Assembly: GCA_035315345.1 (NCBI GenBank)
Contig: DATFYA010000060.1
Span: 1-64,000 of the forward strand
Length of the DNA: 64,000 nt
From: Candidatus Methylomirabilota bacterium
GTDB taxonomy: Bacteria; Methylomirabilota; Methylomirabilia; Rokubacteriales; CSP1-6
Reading direction: 5' to 3'
Part shown: piece after piece, positions 16,948-25,885 of the stretch
Numbering within the stretch: the first letter of the stretch is position 1
Layout of the letters: each line of letters begins with the position of its first letter
The notes under the pieces: model-generated
The model's input: the letters and a program-made list of their open reading frames with translations, nothing else
Told to the model about the DNA's origin: nothing
The model's database searches: none
Made by a program: the position numbers and the translations under genes

Positions 16948-19900
16948 GTGAAGTGTCCCCGCTGTCAGTCCCAGAACCGAGAGGGCGTCCGGTTCTGTGA
17001 GGACTGCGGCGGCCGCCTGGTGACGGTCTGTCCGAGCTGCGGCGCCGAGCTGGCCCCCGACAAGAAGTTCTGCGGCTCCTGCGGCTCGCCGGTCACGACG
17101 CAGCCGGTCGAGCGTCAGACCGGTTCCCCGCAGGGCTACACGCCCAAGCATCTCGCCGAGAAGATTCTCACCTCGCGCCAGGCGCTGGAAGGCGAGCGCA
17201 AGCAGGTCACCGTGCTCTTCGCCGATCTCAAGGGCTCGATGGAGCTGCTCGCCGATCAGGACCCGGAGGAGGCCCGCCGGCTGCTGGATCCGGTGCTCGA
17301 GCGGATGATGGAGGCGGTGCACCGCTACGAGGGCACCGTGAACCAGGTGATGGGCGACGGGATCATGGCCCTCTTCGGCGCCCCGCTCGCCCACGAGGAC
17401 CACGCGGTCCGCGCCTGCCACGCCGCCCTGCGCATGCAGCAGACGGTGGGATGGTACGCCGAGGAGCTGCGTCGTGGCCGCGGCGTGGACGTGCAGATCC
17501 GCATCGGGCTCAATTCCGGCGAGGTCGTGGTGCGCGCGATCGACAGCGACCTGCACATGGACTACTCGGCGATCGGCCAGACCACGCACCTGGCCGCCCG
17601 CATGGAGCAGCTCGCGCGGCCGGGCAGCACGCTGATCTCGCGCGACACGCTCCGCCTGGCCGAGGGCTACATCGAGGTCAAGCCGCTCGGGCCGGTGCCG
17701 GTCAAGGGCATGCCCGACCCGGTCGAGGTCTTCGAATTGCTGCGCAGCGAGCAGGTCCACTCGCGGCTCGAGGCCAGCGTCGCGCGCGGGCTCACCCCCT
17801 TCGTGGGCCGCGAGGCCGAGATCGACATCCTGCACCAGGCGATGGCGCGGGCCGCGGCCGGCCACGGGCAGATCGTCGCCGTCTCGGGCGAGCCCGGGGT
17901 GGGCAAGTCGCGTCTCTTCTGGGAATTCACCCACTCCCACCGCGCCCACGGCTGGCTGACGATGGGGGCCCAGGCCACGTCCTACGGCAAGAACACCTCG
18001 TACCTCACCGTCAAGGAGCTGCTCCAGTCGTACTTCCAGCTCGAAGAGCGCGACGATCCCCGTCGCGTTCGCGAGAAGGTCACCGGCAAGCTCCTGACCC
18101 TGGACGAGAGCCTGCGGCCCACGCTGCCCGCGTTCCTGCAGCTGCTGGACGTGCCGGTGGACGACGCGGAGTGGCAGACGCCGGACCTGCCCCAGCGGCG
18201 TCAGCGGATGCTCGACGCGGTGAAGCGGCTCATCCTGAGGGAAGGCCAGGTGCAGCCGGTGCTGGCGGTGTTCGAGAACCTCCACTGGCTCGACTCGGAG
18301 AGTCAGGCCTTTCTCGACAGCCTGGTGGACAGCCTGCCGCTCGCCCGCGCGCTCGTGCTGGTGAGCTACCGCCCCGAGTACCAGCACGGCTGGGCGCGCA
18401 AGAGCTACTACACCCAGTTCCGCATCGACCCGCTGCCGCCGCAGAGCGCCGAGGAATTGCTCAGCGCGCTGGTGGGCGACGATCCGGGCCTGGACCCGCT
18501 CAAGCAGCTCCTGATCGAGCGCACCGAGGGCAATCCGTTCTTCCTCGAGGAGAGCGTGCACACGCTGGCCGAGACCAAGGTGCTGTCGGGCACGCGCGGC
18601 CACTACCGGCTCACCCGCGAGGTCCACAAGGTCCAGGTGCCGGCCACCGTGCAGGCGGTGCTGGCCGCGCGCATCGACCGGCAGCCCATCGAGGGCAAGC
18701 GCCTCCTGCAGGCCGCCGCGGTGATCGGCAAGGACGTGCCGATGGCGCTGCTCCAGGCCATCGCCGACATGCCGGAGGAGGCGGTGCGCCGCAACCTGGC
18801 CCAGCTGCAATCCGGCGAGTTCCTGTACGAGATCAGCCTGTTCCCGAGCGTGGAGTACACCTTCCGCCACGCGCTCACCCACGAGGTCGCCTACTCGAGC
18901 CTGCTGCAGGACCGCCGGCGCGCGCTGCACGGCCGCGTCGTGCAAGCGATGGAGCAGCTCTACGCCGATCGGCTGCCCGAGCACTTCGAGCGGCTCGCCC
19001 ACCACGCGGTGCGCGGCGAGGTGTGGCCCAAGGCGGTGTCCTACCTGCGCCAGGCCGGCACCAAGGCGGCCATGCGCTCGGCCAACCGGGAGGCGGTGAT
19101 CTTCTTCGAGCAGGCCATGAGCGCGCTCACCCGGCTGCCCGAAGGCCGGGTCGCCACCGAGCAGGCCATCGATCTGCGCCTGGACCTGCGCTCGCCTCTT
19201 CTTCAGATGGGCCAGCTCGAGCGGGTGCTGACGCTGTCGCAGGAAGCGGAGGCGATGGCCGAGAAGCTGGGCGACGAGCAGCGCCTGGCCCGGGTCTACA
19301 CGTACCTGATCAACTATCACTATCTGAAGGGCGAGCCCGATCTCGCCATCGAGTACGGTGAGCGCTGCCTGCGCATCGGCGACTCGGCGGGCGACGCCTC
19401 CCTGCAGGCGCTGGCCCGCGGCTACCTCGGGTACTCCTGCCACGCCCAGGGGCTCTATCGCCGCGCCCACGCGATCCTGCGCGAGAACGTGGAGGCGCTC
19501 GAGCTGGTGCAGGGCGATGCCCCGGGCGGTCAGGCCGGCGTCTCCTACGTCACCTCGAGCGGATGGCTCGCCTTCACGCTGGCCGAGCTGGGCGAGTTCG
19601 ACGCGGCCGCGATGTCGCTGGACCGCGCCCAGCGCGCCGGCGAAGCGAGCGGCCACGCCTACACCCAGACCATCGCCCGCACCATGGCCGGGCTCGCGTG
19701 GCTGCGTCGCGGCCAGCTCGAGCGCGCGCTGCCCGCGCTGCAGCGGAGCCTGGACGCCTGCCGCGAGAAGAGCCTCGACGTGTGGCGGCCGATTCCCTCG
19801 TCGCTCCTCGGGCTCACGCTGGTGCTGCTGGGACGGGTGGACGAGGGCCTGCGCCTGCTGGAGGACGGCGTCTCGCTCACCGAGGATCTCGGGGTGCGCG

Positions 19901-20541
19901 CCTACCTGGCGCTCTGGACCGTCCAGCTCGCCGAGGGCCTGGCCGCCGGGCGGCAGCTCGACCGCGCGGGCACGGTGGCCCAGCGCGCGCTCGACCTGGC
20001 CCTGCGCCACAAGGAGCGCGGGCACCAGGCGTGGGCGCTGCGGCTGCTGGGCGAGCTGGCCGGCCTCGCCGAGCCCCCCGCGGTGGGCGAGGCCGAAGGC
20101 TACTTCGCCAGGGCGCTCGCGCTGGCCGAGGAGCTGGAGATGCGGCCGCTCCAGGCGCGCGCCCAGCTCGGTCTGGGCCGGCTGCTCCGCCTGGCCGGTG
20201 ACCGCGACCGCGCCGAGGATCATCTGGCCACCGCGCTCGGCCTGCTGCGCGAGATGGACATGCGCTTCTGGCTCTCGCGGGCCGCCGAGGAGCTGCTGCA
20301 TCTGGGGCACCTGTTCGTGGTGGCGCGCCACAACATCCAGCTCTACGACTATCTCAAGCGCGAGTACGCGGGTGAGCCGGTCACGGTGATCCTCGACCGC
20401 CGCCACGGCCAGCGCCGCGAGCGCGACGAGGTCACGACTTCCGAGCGCCGGCACGCCGAGCGGCGCCGGCAGATCCAGGTCGACGACGCGATCCGGACCC
20501 GCGGCTTCGCGGTGGTCCCCGAGATCATCGGAGGAGCCTGA
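16948..20541 (+). CDS. Zinc-ribbon / class III adenylate-guanylate cyclase / AAA ATPase / TPR signalling protein
   Basis: An 1197-residue multidomain protein starting at a GTG after a GAGGAGGG ribosome-binding site. Domain order: a double zinc ribbon with four CxxC pairs in residues 3-46 (CPRC, CEDC, CPSC, CGSC); a class III cyclase catalytic domain, about 85-255, with metal Asp93 (VTVLFADLKGS) and Asp137 (VMGDGIMALFG); an AAA/STAND-type ATPase from about 285 with Walker A SGEPGVGKSR; and a long TPR-like helical half to about 1130. The transition-state Asn is replaced: IGQTTHLAARME has His214 where VN-xxx-R is usual, while Arg218 is kept. Such proteins are thought to integrate signals into cyclic nucleotide production. 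Cytoplasmic; the trigger is unknown. Confidence 0.88.
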   Translation: MKCPRCQSQNREGVRFCEDCGGRLVTVCPSCGAELAPDKKFCGSCGSPVTTQPVERQTGSPQGYTPKHLAEKILTSRQALEGERKQVTVLFADLKGSMELLADQDPEEARRLLDPVLERMMEAVHRYEGTVNQVMGDGIMALFGAPLAHEDHAVRACHAALRMQQTVGWYAEELRRGRGVDVQIRIGLNSGEVVVRAIDSDLHMDYSAIGQTTHLAARMEQLARPGSTLISRDTLRLAEGYIEVKPLGPVPVKGMPDPVEVFELLRSEQVHSRLEASVARGLTPFVGREAEIDILHQAMARAAAGHGQIVAVSGEPGVGKSRLFWEFTHSHRAHGWLTMGAQATSYGKNTSYLTVKELLQSYFQLEERDDPRRVREKVTGKLLTLDESLRPTLPAFLQLLDVPVDDAEWQTPDLPQRRQRMLDAVKRLILREGQVQPVLAVFENLHWLDSESQAFLDSLVDSLPLARALVLVSYRPEYQHGWARKSYYTQFRIDPLPPQSAEELLSALVGDDPGLDPLKQLLIERTEGNPFFLEESVHTLAETKVLSGTRGHYRLTREVHKVQVPATVQAVLAARIDRQPIEGKRLLQAAAVIGKDVPMALLQAIADMPEEAVRRNLAQLQSGEFLYEISLFPSVEYTFRHALTHEVAYSSLLQDRRRALHGRVVQAMEQLYADRLPEHFERLAHHAVRGEVWPKAVSYLRQAGTKAAMRSANREAVIFFEQAMSALTRLPEGRVATEQAIDLRLDLRSPLLQMGQLERVLTLSQEAEAMAEKLGDEQRLARVYTYLINYHYLKGEPDLAIEYGERCLRIGDSAGDASLQALARGYLGYSCHAQGLYRRAHAILRENVEALELVQGDAPGGQAGVSYVTSSGWLAFTLAELGEFDAAAMSLDRAQRAGEASGHAYTQTIARTMAGLAWLRRGQLERALPALQRSLDACREKSLDVWRPIPSSLLGLTLVLLGRVDEGLRLLEDGVSLTEDLGVRAYLALWTVQLAEGLAAGRQLDRAGTVAQRALDLALRHKERGHQAWALRLLGELAGLAEPPAVGEAEGYFARALALAEELEMRPLQARAQLGLGRLLRLAGDRDRAEDHLATALGLLREMDMRFWLSRAAEELLHLGHLFVVARHNIQLYDYLKREYAGEPVTVILDRRHGQRRERDEVTTSERRHAERRRQIQVDDAIRTRGFAVVPEIIGGA

Positions 20542-20779
20542 GGCCCGCCGAGGCCGGCTCGCGTCCCACCGACGCGAGCCCTCGATTCACCAGCCGCACC
20601 TCCGCCGCGCGCTTGCCGTCGGCCGCGGTCTGCGGCTCGAACGCGACCCGCTCGCCCACGCGCGGCATCATCCCGCGGCCGTCGCGCCCGCGCACGACGT
20701 ACAGCTCCTGGTCGTCGCCCATGATCAGGCCCCACGCGGTGGGGCGGTCGTAGAACTCGATGCGGCCCGTCTTGATCAC
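20525..20779 (-). CDS. Degenerate cold-shock-domain (S1-like OB fold) small protein
   Basis: An 84-residue protein starting at a GTG. The pattern TGRIEFYDRPTAWGLIMGDD, then ELYVVRGRDG, GERVAFEPQTAADGKRAAEV and RLVNRG, follows the beta-strand order of CspA-type domains (GTVKWFN, GFGFI, DVFVH, G-x-V-x-F, A-x-V). The RNA-binding RNP1 and RNP2 aromatics are largely lost (GFGFI becomes AWGLI; VFVHF is replaced by LYVVR). It may be a divergent nucleic-acid-binding protein. A TAGGAT box ends 6 bases before the GTG, suggesting leaderless transcription. Its 3' end overlaps the convergent cyclase gene by 17 bases. Confidence 0.6.
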   Translation of the reverse strand: MIKTGRIEFYDRPTAWGLIMGDDQELYVVRGRDGRGMMPRVGERVAFEPQTAADGKRAAEVRLVNRGLASVGREPASAGLRLLR

Positions 20780-20958
20780 GCGGCCATCCTATGAGCGGGC
20801 GCGCGACGCCACAATGTCCAGAATTGCCGACAGTCGGGCGGCGGCGGTGGCAGTTCGGTAGAATATGGCGACGAGGCCACGCTGTTCCGACTCGCCGCAC
20901 AGCTCGAGACCGCACAGCCGTGGACGGACCGCCGTCCGTCGCCACGAGGAGATCAGCC

Positions 20959-21783
20959 ATGACCGTCAGCCAGCACGAGAAGGCGGCGCGCTTCCGCGCC
21001 CTGCACGAGGCGCCGGGCGCCTTCGTCATCCCCAACCCGTGGGACGCGGGCTCGGCGCGCGTCCTCGCCGCGCTCGGCTTCCCGGCCCTCGCCACCTCGA
21101 GCGGCGCGCAGGCCGGCATCCTCGGCCGCCGCGACGGCAAGGTCTCGCGCGAGGAGGCGCTCGCGCACTGCCGGGGCATCGTGGAGGCGACCGACCTGCC
21201 CGTCTCGGCCGATCTGGAGAAGTGCTTCGCCGACGCGCCCGCGGAGGCGGCGCAGACGATCCGGCTGGCCGGCTCGGTGGGCCTGGTGGGCGGGTCGATC
21301 GAGGACGCCACCGGCAACAAGGACAAGCCGCTGTTCGATATCGGGCTGGCCACCGAGCGGGTGGCCGCGGCGGTCGCGGCGGCCCGCGCCCTGCCGTTTC
21401 CCTTCACCCTGACCGCGCGCACCGAGAGCTTCCTGCGCGGCAACCCGAACCTGGGCGACGTGATCAAGCGGCTGCAGGCCTTCGAGCAGGCGGGGGCCGA
21501 CGTCCTGATGGCGCCCGGCCTGCCCGATCTCGCCGCGGTCCGCGCGGTCTGCGCGGCGGTCTCGAAGCCGGTGAACTTCATGGTGGGCATCCCGGGCAAG
21601 TCGTTCACGGTGGCCGAGCTGACCGCGGCCGGCGTGAAGCGGATCAGCCTCGCGACCTCGCTCTATCGGAGCGCGATGAGCGGGCTGATCGACGCCGCCC
21701 GCGAGGTCAAGGACAAGGGCACCTTCGACTACGTCGCCCGCGGGGTGTCCACGCCCGATCTCGCGGCCTTCATGCAGGGGTGA
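20959..21783 (+). CDS. Isocitrate lyase/PEP mutase family enzyme
   Basis: A 274-residue TIM-barrel protein with GAGGAG well placed before the ATG. Features are FVIPNPWDAGSARVLAALG, ATSSGAQAGILGRRDGKVS, DLPVSADLEKCFADAP, LVGGSIEDATGNKDKP and FTLTARTESFL. The KKCGH catalytic motif of true isocitrate and methylisocitrate lyases is absent, so it belongs to the PEP phosphonomutase-like side of the superfamily, whose members act on C-C or C-P bonds of 2-oxo/hydroxy acids. The usual ENGFGD-like stretch reads EKCFAD here. The 179-base gap upstream carries a TAGAAT box at 20859 but no convincing -35. Confidence 0.85.
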   Translation: MTVSQHEKAARFRALHEAPGAFVIPNPWDAGSARVLAALGFPALATSSGAQAGILGRRDGKVSREEALAHCRGIVEATDLPVSADLEKCFADAPAEAAQTIRLAGSVGLVGGSIEDATGNKDKPLFDIGLATERVAAAVAAARALPFPFTLTARTESFLRGNPNLGDVIKRLQAFEQAGADVLMAPGLPDLAAVRAVCAAVSKPVNFMVGIPGKSFTVAELTAAGVKRISLATSLYRSAMSGLIDAAREVKDKGTFDYVARGVSTPDLAAFMQG

Positions 21784-21844
21784 GCGACCGCGCCTTGACC
21801 GGCTCCGGAGGCGAGTGCACGATGGGAAGCGGAAAGGACACCCC

Positions 21845-22204
21845 ATGCCGACCCCGGCGCCCCACATCACGATCGAGCCCAACCCGAACCGGGTGATCGT
21901 CCGCGCCGGCGGTGCGATCATCGCCGACACCACCCGCGCGCTGGTCATGCGCGCGCCGGGGACTCCGGACGTCCAGTACATCCCGCGCGAGGACGTGGAC
22001 ATGGCGAGCCTGCTCCGCACGTCGCACGTCACCCACTGTCCCTACAAGGGCGATGCGTCGTACTGGAGCATCCGGAGCGGGTCGCGCACCGTGGACAACG
22101 CGGTGTGGAGCTACGAGGCGCCGTTCGACGCGATGGCCCCGATCAAGGGCCACCTGGCGTTCTACGGCGATCGCGTCGACTCGATCGAGGAGCAGGCCCG
22201 CTAG
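21845..22204 (+). CDS. DUF427 domain protein
   Basis: A 119-residue protein typical of the family in length and motifs: HITIEPNPNRVIVRAGGAII, VQYIPREDVDMASLLRTS and the signature HVTHCPYKGDASYWSI, with a Cys-Pro-Tyr-Lys loop and a closing HLAFYGDRVDSI. The biochemical role of DUF427 is not established. The ATG at 21845 has GGAAAGGA upstream; an in-frame ATG at 21815 is less likely. It follows the PEP-mutase-like gene by 61 bases in the same direction, and its stop is a single base from the stop of the convergent FecR-like gene. Confidence 0.88.
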   Translation: MPTPAPHITIEPNPNRVIVRAGGAIIADTTRALVMRAPGTPDVQYIPREDVDMASLLRTSHVTHCPYKGDASYWSIRSGSRTVDNAVWSYEAPFDAMAPIKGHLAFYGDRVDSIEEQAR

Positions 22205-22205
22205 C

Positions 22206-23252
22206 TCACTTCGGCTCGGGCCGGCGCGGCGCGGTCCGCGACGCCACCACGATCGCGGGCTCCTCGCCCTCCCACGGCTGCAGTCCCTCGATCCGCGTGT
22301 CGGTCGCCCGCGCGGTCCGGGGATCCTCGCCCTTCACCCGCTGGCTGATCCGCGTGAACACCCGCTCGCCCGCCTGCGTGTGGCCGGCGATCGTCTGGCG
22401 CGCGGTGCGGAATCCGAGATAGCGTCCGGTCACGTCGACCGTGAAGGACCCCGCGCCGATGCCGGTGAGCACGAGCGTGTAGTCGCCCGCGGTGCCGGCC
22501 GGCACCTCCACCAGCCAGCGCTGGCCCGGCGCGCGCTGGGTCAGCGAGCCGAAGACCTGGTTCACCTCGACGCCGTCGGCGAGGAATCCTGCGGCCACGC
22601 GGCCGTCGGGCATCACCACCAGCGGCGCGACGGGGCCGGTGGCGCGGATCTCGAGCAGGCTCGCACTCGGGACGAACGGCTCGGACTTGACGGGCAGTCC
22701 CATGCGCGCCCAGCCCCACTGCCCGGCGATCAGGCTCGCCTCGGCGTGGCCGGCGCTGTTCTCCATCGCGAGCGTGCCCCGCCGGGTCCAGCACACGAAG
22801 CCGTCGGCGGTCTTCGCGGCGCCGATCAGGCCGTCGTGCGCGGTGGCCGCGTACTCGTTGGACTCGAGCGTGAGGCTCGAGCGGGCGCCCGCCACCTGCA
22901 CCACGCGCGCCCACACGCGCCCGGCGTGGATGAGGATGCGGATGCCGGTCCGGGCCGGCGTGCCGATCTGCTTCACGGTGATGTCGGTGCTCGACAGCAC
23001 GGTGACGGTCGAGCCGTCGAGGAACGTGACGAGCGCGATGCCGCCCACGCCGGCGCGGATGCGGTCGCCCTCGACGAGGTTCATGCCGTTGAAGCCGGGC
23101 TCGGGGGCCCCGGCGCCCGCCGGGATCCGATCGACCGGCTCGGACAGCACGCTGAGCGTCGCCGTCACCTCGCCCTGCGCCGACGCCGTCGTCGGCGCTG
23201 CCATCACGCTCAGCGCCACCAGTCCCGCTGCGACCCCTGTGCGCCACACCAT
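22206..23252 (-). CDS. Secreted FecR-domain protein of unknown role
   Basis: A 348-residue protein with GGAGGCGGTC directly before the ATG and a clear Sec signal peptide (GLVALSVMAAPTTASAQ). The FecR-like core is NLVEGDRIRAGVGGIALVTF, DGSTVTVLSSTDITV, RILIHAGRVWARVVQV and LTLESNEYAATAHDGLIG. In this domain family, beta strands sense or bind at the cell envelope; classical FecR is a sigma-factor regulator, but no sigma-factor gene is adjacent and the protein has no obvious membrane anchor after the signal. The C-terminal 130 residues (AGDYTLVLTGIGAGSFTVDV) look like an extra beta-sandwich. Exported; function open. Confidence 0.7.
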   Translation of the reverse strand: MVWRTGVAAGLVALSVMAAPTTASAQGEVTATLSVLSEPVDRIPAGAGAPEPGFNGMNLVEGDRIRAGVGGIALVTFLDGSTVTVLSSTDITVKQIGTPARTGIRILIHAGRVWARVVQVAGARSSLTLESNEYAATAHDGLIGAAKTADGFVCWTRRGTLAMENSAGHAEASLIAGQWGWARMGLPVKSEPFVPSASLLEIRATGPVAPLVVMPDGRVAAGFLADGVEVNQVFGSLTQRAPGQRWLVEVPAGTAGDYTLVLTGIGAGSFTVDVTGRYLGFRTARQTIAGHTQAGERVFTRISQRVKGEDPRTARATDTRIEGLQPWEGEEPAIVVASRTAPRRPEPK

Positions 23253-23461
23253 GACCGCCTCCTGCCGTTCTCCCGGCGTTTTGCATCCACCCGGCCACCC
23301 GGCCGGCCGTCGGATCAAGGAGCAAGGGACACGCCAGGGGAGTCAGCCGCGTAACGTCGCCGACGACCTGAATCGGACCGAGACGCGACCGGGCAGGACG
23401 CCCGATCGCGCCGCGGCCGCGGGCACGAAGCCCGCCGCCAATTCGGGCCGCGCGGCGCCGA

Positions 23462-23490
23462 TTGACTCGGTCCCTGACCCGGCCTAGGAT
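23462..23490 (+). promoter_or_regulatory. Promoter TTGACT-N17-TAGGAT ahead of a GTG start
   Basis: A TTGACT box (5 of 6), an exact 17-base spacer and TAGGAT (4 of 6 to 5 of 6 by common weighting) end 11 bases before the GTG of the following gene. Transcription would begin about 5 bases before the start codon, leaving no room for a ribosome-binding site. The rest of the 249-base gap from 23253 holds nothing recognisable. Confidence 0.6.
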
Positions 23491-23501
23491 GGCGCGCGCC
23501 C

Positions 23502-23984
23502 GTGACCGCCCTGCTGCCGCGCCGCCTCGTCCTGCGCTTGCTCGCCGCCGGCTTCGGCTGGCCGCCTGCCCTCGCGAGCGCGGCGCCCTTGCCGGATCGC
23601 GCGCCGCCCTCCGGCTTCACCTTGGTCAATGGCACCGCAGGCGGGCGCACGCTCGCCGGGACCTTCAGCGGCAACGCCCGCTCGGCCGCCGTGTGGCGCT
23701 CGTGGTCGCTCAATCAGCAGATGCTGCGCGACCGGATGCAGGACGCGGCGACCACGATGCGCCAGACCGGCGAGATCCTGAGGAGCGCCGCGCGCGGCCA
23801 GCGCGAGGCGTTCGATCGCGCCAGCCGGGGGTTCAGCTACTATCTGCGTGGCCTCGAGGTGCTCGAGCACACCCCCTCCGGGGCCCGCGGCAGCTTCGAT
23901 CGCGACTACGCCCACGCGGTGGTGCGCGCCGATCCCACCAAGTTTCGCCTGGTCCCACCGAGCCAGTACCGGAGCGGCGACTAG
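23502..23984 (+). CDS. Small exported protein of unknown function
   Basis: A 160-residue protein starting at a GTG. The first 28 residues (LPRRLVLRLLAAGFGWPPAL, then ASAAP) look like a signal peptide. The rest is helical and rich in Arg/Gln, with RMQDAATTMRQTGEILRSAA and GFSYYLRGLEVLEHT, and ends FRLVPPSQYRSGD. It is not a family I recognise. It sits 19 bases before an amidohydrolase gene in the same direction and may share its transcript. The close promoter suggests a leaderless mRNA. Confidence 0.5.
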   Translation: MTALLPRRLVLRLLAAGFGWPPALASAAPLPDRAPPSGFTLVNGTAGGRTLAGTFSGNARSAAVWRSWSLNQQMLRDRMQDAATTMRQTGEILRSAARGQREAFDRASRGFSYYLRGLEVLEHTPSGARGSFDRDYAHAVVRADPTKFRLVPPSQYRSGD

Positions 23985-24003
23985 CCGTAGTAGAATCCCC
24001 GCC

Positions 24004-25008
24004 GTGCCGGCACCCGAGGGCATCGACATCCACGCGCATTTCTTCCCCGAGCGCTTCTTCCGCGCGATCGAGGAGGCCGGCGCGTCTTCGGGCGGCCAGA
24101 TCGATCGCTCGGACCCGCGCGGCCCCGCGATCGTGGTGAAGGGGAGCAGCACCGCGCCGCTCGAGGCGCGCTACTACGATCTGGGCAAGCGGGTGGCCTC
24201 GATGAACCGGCAGGGCGTGGCGGTCCAGGCCCTGTCGCTCACCGCCCCGATGGTGTACTGGGGACAGGGCGAGTTCGGCGCCCGCCTCGCCCGCGAGTGG
24301 AACGACGGGGCCAGCGCCGCGCACGTGGCCCATCCCGACCGCTTCGTGGTCTGCGCCACCCTGCCGATGCAGGACACCGCGCAGGCCCTGGCCGAGCTGG
24401 AGCGGGCCGCGACGCTGCCCGGCGTGCGCGCGGTCTACATGGGCACCAACGTCAACGGCCGCAACCTCTCGGATCCCGCGCTCTTCCCGGTCTTCGAGCG
24501 CTGTCAGGCGCTCGGGCTGCCGATCGGGCTGCACCCGTTCAACGTCAACGGCGCGGAGCGGCTCCGGGCCTACTACCTCACCAACCTGCTGGGCAACCCC
24601 TACGACACCGGCATCGCGGCGGCCCACCTCATCTTCGGCGGCGTGCTGGACCGGCTGCCGAAGCTGCAGGTGATCCTGCCGCATGCCGGCGGCACCGTGC
24701 CCCTGGTGTGGGGCCGGCTGCAGCGCGGCCAGAAGGTGCGCCCGGAGGCGAACCGGGCGGCCCGCAAGCCGGTGCGCGCCTACCTGCGGCGCTTCACCTA
24801 CGACACGATCAGCCACGATCCGGGCGCCCTGCGCTACCTGATCGACACCGTCGGGGCGGACCGGGTGATGCTCGGCACCGACTTCTGCTTCGACATGGGC
24901 TACGAGAAGCCGCTCGACATCATCCGCGACCGGAGCGTCAAGCTGTCGCGGGCCGATCAGGCCAAGGTCATCCGCGACAACGCCGCGCGGCTGCTACGCC
25001 TGCGCTGA
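24004..25008 (+). CDS. Amidohydrolase-family metal-dependent hydrolase/decarboxylase (ACMSD-like)
   Basis: A 334-residue TIM-barrel protein starting at a GTG at the family N-terminus. Metal site residues are visible: GIDIHAHFFPERFF (HxH), LPIGLHPFNVNG, VILPHAGGTVPLVWG and the Asp of MLGTDFCFDMG. This is the Amidohydro_2 group that includes aminocarboxymuconate-semialdehyde decarboxylase and 2,3-dihydroxybenzoate/resorcylate decarboxylases. It precedes liv-type permease genes by 16 bases, so it may process the compound they import. A TAGAAT box ends 7 bases before the GTG. Confidence 0.88.
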   Translation: MPAPEGIDIHAHFFPERFFRAIEEAGASSGGQIDRSDPRGPAIVVKGSSTAPLEARYYDLGKRVASMNRQGVAVQALSLTAPMVYWGQGEFGARLAREWNDGASAAHVAHPDRFVVCATLPMQDTAQALAELERAATLPGVRAVYMGTNVNGRNLSDPALFPVFERCQALGLPIGLHPFNVNGAERLRAYYLTNLLGNPYDTGIAAAHLIFGGVLDRLPKLQVILPHAGGTVPLVWGRLQRGQKVRPEANRAARKPVRAYLRRFTYDTISHDPGALRYLIDTVGADRVMLGTDFCFDMGYEKPLDIIRDRSVKLSRADQAKVIRDNAARLLRLR

Positions 25009-25024
25009 GGGTCGGGCTCGGCGC

Positions 25025-25885
25025 GTGAGCACCGAGTTCTGGATCGCGCAGTCCTTCAACGGCATCTCCTACGGCGCGCTCCTCTTCCTGCTCGCCAGCG
25101 GCCTGTCGTTGATCTTTGGCGTCATGCGGATCGTCAACCTGGCCCACGGCTCCTACTTCATGCTGGGTGGCTACGTGGGGCTGACCGTCGCGTTGCGCAC
25201 GCAATCGTTCACGCTGGCCTGCCTGGCCGGCGCGGTGGCGGTCGGATTGATCGGTATCGGCATGGAGCGGCTCTTCCTGCGCCGGCTGCGCAACGAGGTC
25301 CTGGGCCAGGTCCTGCTCACCATCGGCTTCGCCCTGATCTTCCAGGACCTCGCGCTGCTGATCTGGGGCGGCGATCCCTACACGGTGCCGATCCCCGCGG
25401 TGCTGACGGGGACCGTGCGCCTCGGCGGCGCGGTGTTTCCGATCTACCGGATCTTCATCGTGGCGGTGGCGATCGTGGTGGGCCTCTCCATGTGGCTGGC
25501 GCTCGACCGCACGCGCGCCGGCGCGATGATCCGCGCCGCGGTGGACGACGCGGAGATGGCGCAGGGCGTGGGCATCAACGTGCCGCGGGTGTCAACGGCC
25601 GTCTTTGCCCTGGGCGCCGCGCTGGCCGCGCTGGGCGGCGTGATCGGCGGCGGCTTCCTCGGGGTCTACCCGGGCGCGGACTTCGAGGTGCTGCCCTACG
25701 CCTTCGTGGTGGTGATCGTGGGCGGCCTCGGCAGCCTGCCCGGCGCGGTCGCGGGCAGCCTGCTCGTCGGCCTGCTCGACAACTTCGGCAAGGCGCTCTT
25801 CCCCGAGCTGTCGTACTTCACGCTGTTCGCGCCGATGGCGGTGATCCTGGCCCTGCGGCCCACCGGCCTCTTCGGCCGCTCGTGA
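25025..25885 (+). CDS. livH: Branched-chain-type ABC transporter permease LivH (cluster 2)
   Basis: A 286-residue permease with about eight membrane segments. It has GISYGALLFLLASGLSLIFG and RIVNLAHGSYFMLGGYVGL at the N-terminus and a GINVPRVSTAVFALGAALAA coupling loop near residue 185. It begins cluster 2 just after the amidohydrolase and ends overlapping LivM by 4 bases. No binding-protein gene is found in this cluster. Confidence 0.92.
   Translation: MSTEFWIAQSFNGISYGALLFLLASGLSLIFGVMRIVNLAHGSYFMLGGYVGLTVALRTQSFTLACLAGAVAVGLIGIGMERLFLRRLRNEVLGQVLLTIGFALIFQDLALLIWGGDPYTVPIPAVLTGTVRLGGAVFPIYRIFIVAVAIVVGLSMWLALDRTRAGAMIRAAVDDAEMAQGVGINVPRVSTAVFALGAALAALGGVIGGGFLGVYPGADFEVLPYAFVVVIVGGLGSLPGAVAGSLLVGLLDNFGKALFPELSYFTLFAPMAVILALRPTGLFGRS

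Noticed and set aside
16900-20454. Very long open frame on the minus strand antisense to the cyclase/AAA/TPR gene
   Set aside because: It mirrors codon structure of the plus-strand gene in GC-rich DNA; its translation is low-complexity and matches no family, while the plus strand has full domain motifs.
22201-23325. Second long minus-strand frame over the FecR-like gene
   Set aside because: Its translation is Arg/Pro/Gly-rich and lacks a signal peptide or family motifs, whereas the chosen frame has a ribosome-binding site, signal peptide and FecR-like strands.
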